From Candidatus Zixiibacteriota bacterium (GTDB lineage: Bacteria; Zixibacteria; MSB-5A5; SM1-73), in assembly GCA_020341875.1 (NCBI GenBank), contig CP070839.1, positions 2,459,642 to 2,469,086 of the forward strand: DNA of 9,445 bases, written 5' to 3'. Under the pieces are notes generated by a model. It was not told where the DNA came from. It did not search any database and worked only from the letters and a program-made list of their open reading frames with translations. Both the position numbers and the translations under genes were made by a program. This document shows positions 5,677 through 9,445 of this stretch, in pieces. Each line of letters starts with the position of its first letter. Within the stretch, counting starts at the first letter, position 1.

Positions 5677-7548
5677 ATGTTCGTTCTAGGAACTGCCGGA
5701 CATATCGACCACGGAAAGTCCAAACTGGTGGAGGCTCTCACCGGCATCGACCCGGACAGGCTCCCCGAGGAGAAAGAGCGGGGAATGACCATTGATTTAG
5801 GATTTGCCTGGCTGGCGCTTCCGGATGGCAGCGAGGTGGGAGTCGTAGACGTTCCGGGCCACGAGAGATTTGTAAAGAACATGGTGGCCGGCGTGGGCGG
5901 AATCGATGCGGTGTTGTTCATCGTGGCGGCGGACGATGGGTGGATGCCCCAGAGCGAGGAACACCTCCAGATTCTGGATATGTTGAAGATACAGGCCGGC
6001 GTTGTAGTGATCACCAAGATCGACCTGGTCGACCCGGAGTGGGTGGGATTGGTCGAAGAAGACGTTAAGGATAAAGTGAAAGGTACCATCCTTCAGGACG
6101 CCCCGATACTCAAGGTCTCCTCCACCCAGAAGATCGGAACTGATGAGGTCTACCAGGAGATCACCAAGATGATCTCGCGGCTTGCGCCTCAGAAGGACGT
6201 CGGGAGGCCGCGGATATACATAGACAGGGTCTTCACCATGTCGGGGCGGGGAACCGTGGTCACCGGAACCCTGAGGGACGGGCGTTTCCAGTCGGGCCAG
6301 GAGGTGGAGATTCTTCCGCGGGAGATCAGCGCCCGGGTCCGTGAACTGCAAACTCACAAGAAGGTTCATAAAGAAGTTGCGCCAGGAACGAGGGTAGCAA
6401 TGAATTTGGCAGGGGTAGAAAAGGAGAAACTGAAAAGGGGAGACGTGGTTACCAGTGTTGGCCTGGATAGGACCGTCGAGACCTTCGTCGCCCATGTGGA
6501 GTTGGTCTCCACTTTGAGGTCACCGATCAAGCATAATGCCAATCTGCTTCTGATATTGGGAACGACTGAACTTGTGGCCCGGGCCAGAATCCTGGACAAA
6601 GACCAGATCTCGCCGGGAGAGTCAGGCTACGTGCAATTTTTGTGCAAGGGAAGGTTGCTGGCCCGAATCGGCGATCATTTCATCCTGAGATTGCCTTCGC
6701 CGCAAATCACAGTGGGCGGCGGGACAGTGCTCGACGTTTCGCCAAGGGTCCGCAAGAGGAAAGATGACGAGTTAATCTCCGATCTTCAGAGAAGATTGAG
6801 TGGGGATCCGTCTGATTTGATCCTTTCCGAATTGAGGAAATGGGGCCTGCTCCCGAAAAAGGAAATCTTACAGGCGAGCAATTTCAGTCAGGAGCAGATT
6901 CAATCCGGTCTGAAGGATCTCGAAAGAGAAGGGAAGGTACTCTCAATAGCGGATTACGCAGCCGACGTGATGAAGTGGACAGAGACCTCAGAGCGAATCG
7001 TCTCCGAGATAGAGAAGACGCACAAGACGTTTCCCTACAAGATTGGGGCAAAGCTGGCGGAGTTTTCCGGCAGACTGAAGATCGAGGAGGACCTGCTCGA
7101 TCAGACCGTAAAACACCTGGTTGCGGAGAAAAAGATCGTTCAGCAGGGAGTATATCTGCGTCTTCCCGATCACCAGCCCACTCTTTCCCCTGGGCAGAAA
7201 GAGCTGTCGGGAAGAATCCTACAAGAGTTTGCCGCGAAACCTCTTTCCCCGCCCACCAAAGAGGAACTGCTGAACCTCGGACCTAACTATGAAGACGTTC
7301 TTCTCTTCTTGATTGAGCATGAACAGTTGGTGGAGCTGAAGGACGGGGTGCTCTTTAGAACCGACGATTTCGAGAAGATAAAGACCAGGGTGACGGACTT
7401 CATTGGCCAACAGGGAGCGGCCACAGTGAGTCAGTTGAGGGCACACCTTAACACCACCCGAAAATATATGGTGCCGATTCTGGAAAAGCTGGATCAATTG
7501 GGGGTGACTCAGAGGGAAGGGGATAAGAGAACTCTGCCGACACGATAG
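5677..7548 (+). CDS. selB: Selenocysteine-specific translation elongation factor SelB
   Basis: SelB is the GTPase that carries Sec-tRNA(Sec) to the ribosome at UGA codons marked by a SECIS. I start it at ATG 5677 (MFVLGTAGHIDHGKS), behind GGAAGA, giving 623 residues; an upstream TTG at 5653 adds eight residues not seen in the family and lies inside a hairpin. G1 is GHIDHGKS (8-15), the G2 region is ERGMTIDLGFAW (34-45), G3 is DVPGH (58-62) and G4 is TKID (113-116). EF-Tu-like beta-barrel domains follow (about 175-345), then a chain of winged-helix domains (about 370-623) that in the family binds the SECIS RNA. The C-terminal LEKLDQLGVTQREGDKRTL is typical of the last winged helix. It lies 103 bp after selA, with its own candidate promoter. 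Confidence 0.96.
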   Translation: MFVLGTAGHIDHGKSKLVEALTGIDPDRLPEEKERGMTIDLGFAWLALPDGSEVGVVDVPGHERFVKNMVAGVGGIDAVLFIVAADDGWMPQSEEHLQILDMLKIQAGVVVITKIDLVDPEWVGLVEEDVKDKVKGTILQDAPILKVSSTQKIGTDEVYQEITKMISRLAPQKDVGRPRIYIDRVFTMSGRGTVVTGTLRDGRFQSGQEVEILPREISARVRELQTHKKVHKEVAPGTRVAMNLAGVEKEKLKRGDVVTSVGLDRTVETFVAHVELVSTLRSPIKHNANLLLILGTTELVARARILDKDQISPGESGYVQFLCKGRLLARIGDHFILRLPSPQITVGGGTVLDVSPRVRKRKDDELISDLQRRLSGDPSDLILSELRKWGLLPKKEILQASNFSQEQIQSGLKDLEREGKVLSIADYAADVMKWTETSERIVSEIEKTHKTFPYKIGAKLAEFSGRLKIEEDLLDQTVKHLVAEKKIVQQGVYLRLPDHQPTLSPGQKELSGRILQEFAAKPLSPPTKEELLNLGPNYEDVLLFLIEHEQLVELKDGVLFRTDDFEKIKTRVTDFIGQQGAATVSQLRAHLNTTRKYMVPILEKLDQLGVTQREGDKRTLPTR

Positions 7549-7563
7549 AAAGGCCGAAAGCAA

Positions 7564-7625
7564 AACCTCACCCCCTGTCTCCCCCTCTCCATTTCATGGA
7601 GAGGGGGACAAAAGGGAGAGAGGTT
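7564..7625. repeat. REP-like imperfect inverted repeat downstream of selB
   Basis: A perfect 10-bp stem, CCCCCTCTCC (7581-7590) with GGAGAGGGGG (7598-7607), encloses the loop ATTTCAT. It is extended by imperfect pairing out to AACCTC (7564-7569) with GAGGTT (7620-7625). Each strand is strongly pyrimidine- or purine-biased. No T-run follows on either strand, so it looks more like a dispersed extragenic palindrome than an intrinsic terminator, although it may still slow or block transcription between selB and the amidohydrolase gene. Confidence 0.7.
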
Positions 7626-7648
7626 GGAATTGGGGTTCACACGGCGAG

Positions 7649-9232
7649 ATGAAAAACTTGATGCTGCTGAACGGAAATGTCTACACCATGGACCCTCGTT
7701 TGCCCATGGCCGAGGCGGTTGCCATAGAAGGTTCGAAAATAATCGCCGTGGGCAAGACCTCAGATGTAGAAAATCTCGGAAGAAAGAACTTCAGAGTAAT
7801 TGATCTGAAGGGAAAACCTGTAATACCGGGGCTTACGGACTGTCACACACATTTTCTATCCTTCGCCCATGGACTGAGGCGGGTCAACCTGCATGGAGTC
7901 AGCTCTTTTGGCGAAATCCTGTCGACTATCGAAGCCTTCGCGGCGAAACTGAAAGACGATGAGTGGCTGGTGGGTGGGGGATGGGATAAGAATATCGTCG
8001 GCGGTGAGTCCCTCTTTAGCAGACAGGCTCTGGACAAGCTGTGTCCGGGGCATCCGGTTGCTCTGCAGAGCAAAGATCATCATGTGCTGTGGGTCAACTC
8101 GAAAGCTCTGGAATTGGCGGGGATCGATAAGACGACGAACGACCCGCGCGGCGGGATGATCGAAAAGGATCGCAATACCGGAGAGCCAACCGGAATTCTG
8201 AAAGAGAAGGCCTGTAACCTGGTGTGGGAGAAGATTCCACCACCGCCAGCCGATGCCTCCAAGAAATCGCTCAGGCAGGCCATGAGAATCGCCAATAGCT
8301 CTGGGCTGACGGGAATTCAAAACCATGACGATCCGCGTGCGCACGAGCTTTTTGCTCAGCTTGAGTCGGATGGCGTTCTCACACTCCGGGTGTCCTCTTG
8401 GCTACCCAAAGAAGAACTTGATTCTGCTATGGACTCAGGGATGATGTCCGGCCAGGGCAGCGACAATTTGAAGCTCGGCGGCGCGAAATTCTATTGCGAT
8501 GGCAGCCTTGGATCGCAGACGGCCTTGATGTTCGAGCCTTTCGAGGGTTCAAAGGACAATTATGGCATCGAGGCCACCTCCGAGGAGGAATTGACCGAGA
8601 TGGTGGCAAAGGCCAGCCGGGCCGGAATAGGTACCGCCATTCATGCCATCGGAGATAGAGCCGTGCACCAGTCACTGAATTCGATTGAGAAGTCAGTTCA
8701 GCAGAGGAGAGAAGGAGGTAGATTACGGCATCGCATCGAGCACGTTCAGCTTCTCCATCCTGATGATGCGGAGCGATTCAGAAAGCTCGGCGTCGTCGCC
8801 TCGGTCCAGCCGGTGCACACGCCGGCGGATATCGATATCGCCGAGAAATACTGGGGCAAGCGCTCAAAGTACGCCTACGCCTTCAAGACCCTTCTCGACA
8901 GCGGAGCCAGGGTTGTTTTTGGATCGGATGCGCCCATAGAAACTATAGATCCATGGATGGGGATTCATGCCGCCGTCACCCGTCACAGGATTGAAGAAAA
9001 AGAGAGCTGGTATCCGGAAGAAAAAGTGAGTTTGGCCGATGCAATCTCTGCCTTTACTCGATGGGCAAGTTACGCATCTTACGAGGAGAATCTCAAAGGC
9101 TCAATTGAAGTAGGAAAGCTGGCGGACATGATTGTTCTGTCCCAGGATGTTTTCAAGACCGACCCTGAAGACATCCCCGACACGAAAGTTGAATGCACGA
9201 TTCTGGGGGGGAGGATCGTTCACCAATCGTGA
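7649..9232 (+). CDS. YtcJ-type metal-dependent amidohydrolase (amidohydrolase family 3)
   Basis: This 527-residue enzyme hydrolyses an unknown amide-type substrate; members of the YtcJ group are mostly uncharacterised. The N-terminal strand MKNLMLLNGNVYTMD and C-terminal KLADMIVL form the composite beta-sandwich domain common to amidohydrolases. The barrel carries the expected metal site: DCHTHF (64-69), a conserved K280 before FYCDGSLGSQTA, IHAIGDRAVH (331-340), RHRIEHVQLL (360-369) and GSDAPIE (425-431). Other YtcJ strings are GGGWDKN (109-115), KDHHVLWVNS (142-151) and RGGMIEKD (167-174). No signal peptide is visible, so it is probably cytoplasmic. The start has no good Shine-Dalgarno, but the N terminus fits the family. 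It has no evident link to selenium metabolism and converges on the transporter gene to its right. Confidence 0.88.
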   Translation: MKNLMLLNGNVYTMDPRLPMAEAVAIEGSKIIAVGKTSDVENLGRKNFRVIDLKGKPVIPGLTDCHTHFLSFAHGLRRVNLHGVSSFGEILSTIEAFAAKLKDDEWLVGGGWDKNIVGGESLFSRQALDKLCPGHPVALQSKDHHVLWVNSKALELAGIDKTTNDPRGGMIEKDRNTGEPTGILKEKACNLVWEKIPPPPADASKKSLRQAMRIANSSGLTGIQNHDDPRAHELFAQLESDGVLTLRVSSWLPKEELDSAMDSGMMSGQGSDNLKLGGAKFYCDGSLGSQTALMFEPFEGSKDNYGIEATSEEELTEMVAKASRAGIGTAIHAIGDRAVHQSLNSIEKSVQQRREGGRLRHRIEHVQLLHPDDAERFRKLGVVASVQPVHTPADIDIAEKYWGKRSKYAYAFKTLLDSGARVVFGSDAPIETIDPWMGIHAAVTRHRIEEKESWYPEEKVSLADAISAFTRWASYASYEENLKGSIEVGKLADMIVLSQDVFKTDPEDIPDTKVECTILGGRIVHQS

Positions 9233-9285
9233 GGAAAAGGCGTCTGCGATCCTTCCCTCGATTACCCCGCTTTACTTTCCTGACT

Positions 9286-9445
9286 CTAACCTAACGACAC
9301 GACAGCGGCACCTGCAAAAGCGAAGATTATGGCCAGAATGCGGGTGAGGTTCACCGGCTCCCTAAGAAGAATGGCTGCCAGAATGAACACGAAGACGTTG
9401 CTGGTTTGGTTCAGGGCACTGGCAATGGACGTCTGGGTGTATTTC
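9286..9445 (-). CDS. EamA/DMT-family transporter, C-terminal end
   Basis: Only the last 52 codons are in the window; the gene enters from the right edge on the minus strand and ends with TAG at 9288-9286. The translation reads KYTQTSIASALNQTSNVFVF, then ILAAILLREPVNLTRILAII, then FAFAGAAVVSLG. Two hydrophobic segments flank a short loop with the LLREPVN motif, typical of the last helix pair in drug/metabolite (EamA, 10-helix) permeases of the inner membrane. Substrate cannot be told from this part. The stop codon lies 53 bp from that of the convergent amidohydrolase gene, and no clear terminator hairpin is seen between them. Confidence 0.8.
   Translation of the reverse strand, partial: KYTQTSIASALNQTSNVFVFILAAILLREPVNLTRILAIIFAFAGAAVVSLG

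Noticed and set aside
5797..6495. Open frame of 232 codons on the minus strand inside selB
   Set aside because: It is fully antisense to the GTPase domains of selB with no domain signature; a shadow frame.
7581..7607. Rho-independent terminator after selB
   Set aside because: The stem is strong but neither strand has a following T-run, so I list it as a repeat only.
1..9445. CRISPR array, rRNA or phage structural genes
   Set aside because: No regularly spaced repeats, no rRNA-like sequence and no phage morphogenesis proteins were seen.

Overview
The window looks like chromosomal DNA from a diderm (LPS-making), selenocysteine-using bacterium. Kdo-biosynthesis genes imply an LPS outer membrane. 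A full Sec decoding set (selC, selD, selA, selB) is present, and SelD itself carries an in-frame UGA (Sec). Base composition is moderate and nearly all DNA is coding. An anaerobe of the Desulfobacterota or of a candidate phylum would fit, but nothing here fixes the taxon.

Left arm (1-1683, minus strand): a Kdo operon reading kdsA > kdsC > kdsD. The kdsD gene runs off the left edge and overlaps kdsC by an ATGA. KdsA has the residues of the metal-dependent class. A weak sigma70-like promoter lies upstream of kdsA.

Divergent gap (1684-1984): it separates kdsA from selC, holds candidate promoters for both, and has a perfect 28-bp palindrome in the middle.

Selenocysteine region (1985-7548, plus strand): selC (tRNA-Sec, anticodon UCA) comes first. 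Then follows a small accessory block: a short HicB-like protein without HicA, and an overlapping pair that looks like a toxin-antitoxin module (putative RelE/barnase-like nuclease plus a DUF2283 protein). After that come selD, selA (25-bp overlap with selD) and selB. The selD reading frame starts at 3145, about 100 bp before the open frame found by naive translation. It crosses a TGA at 3196-3198 inside the motif G-U-A-A-K and is followed by a bacterial SECIS-like hairpin. SelD makes selenophosphate. SelA uses it to convert Ser-tRNA(Sec) to Sec-tRNA(Sec). SelB delivers that tRNA to UGA codons marked by a SECIS, including the one in selD, so the product feeds its own supply. The tRNA is unusual: its acceptor/T branch counts to 12 pairs with one bulged base rather than the usual bacterial 8+5. 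selB seems to have its own promoter and a leader hairpin in the selA-selB gap.

Right arm (7549-9445): a REP-like inverted repeat, a YtcJ-type amidohydrolase on the plus strand, and the C-terminal end of an EamA/DMT-family transporter on the minus strand, cut by the right edge.
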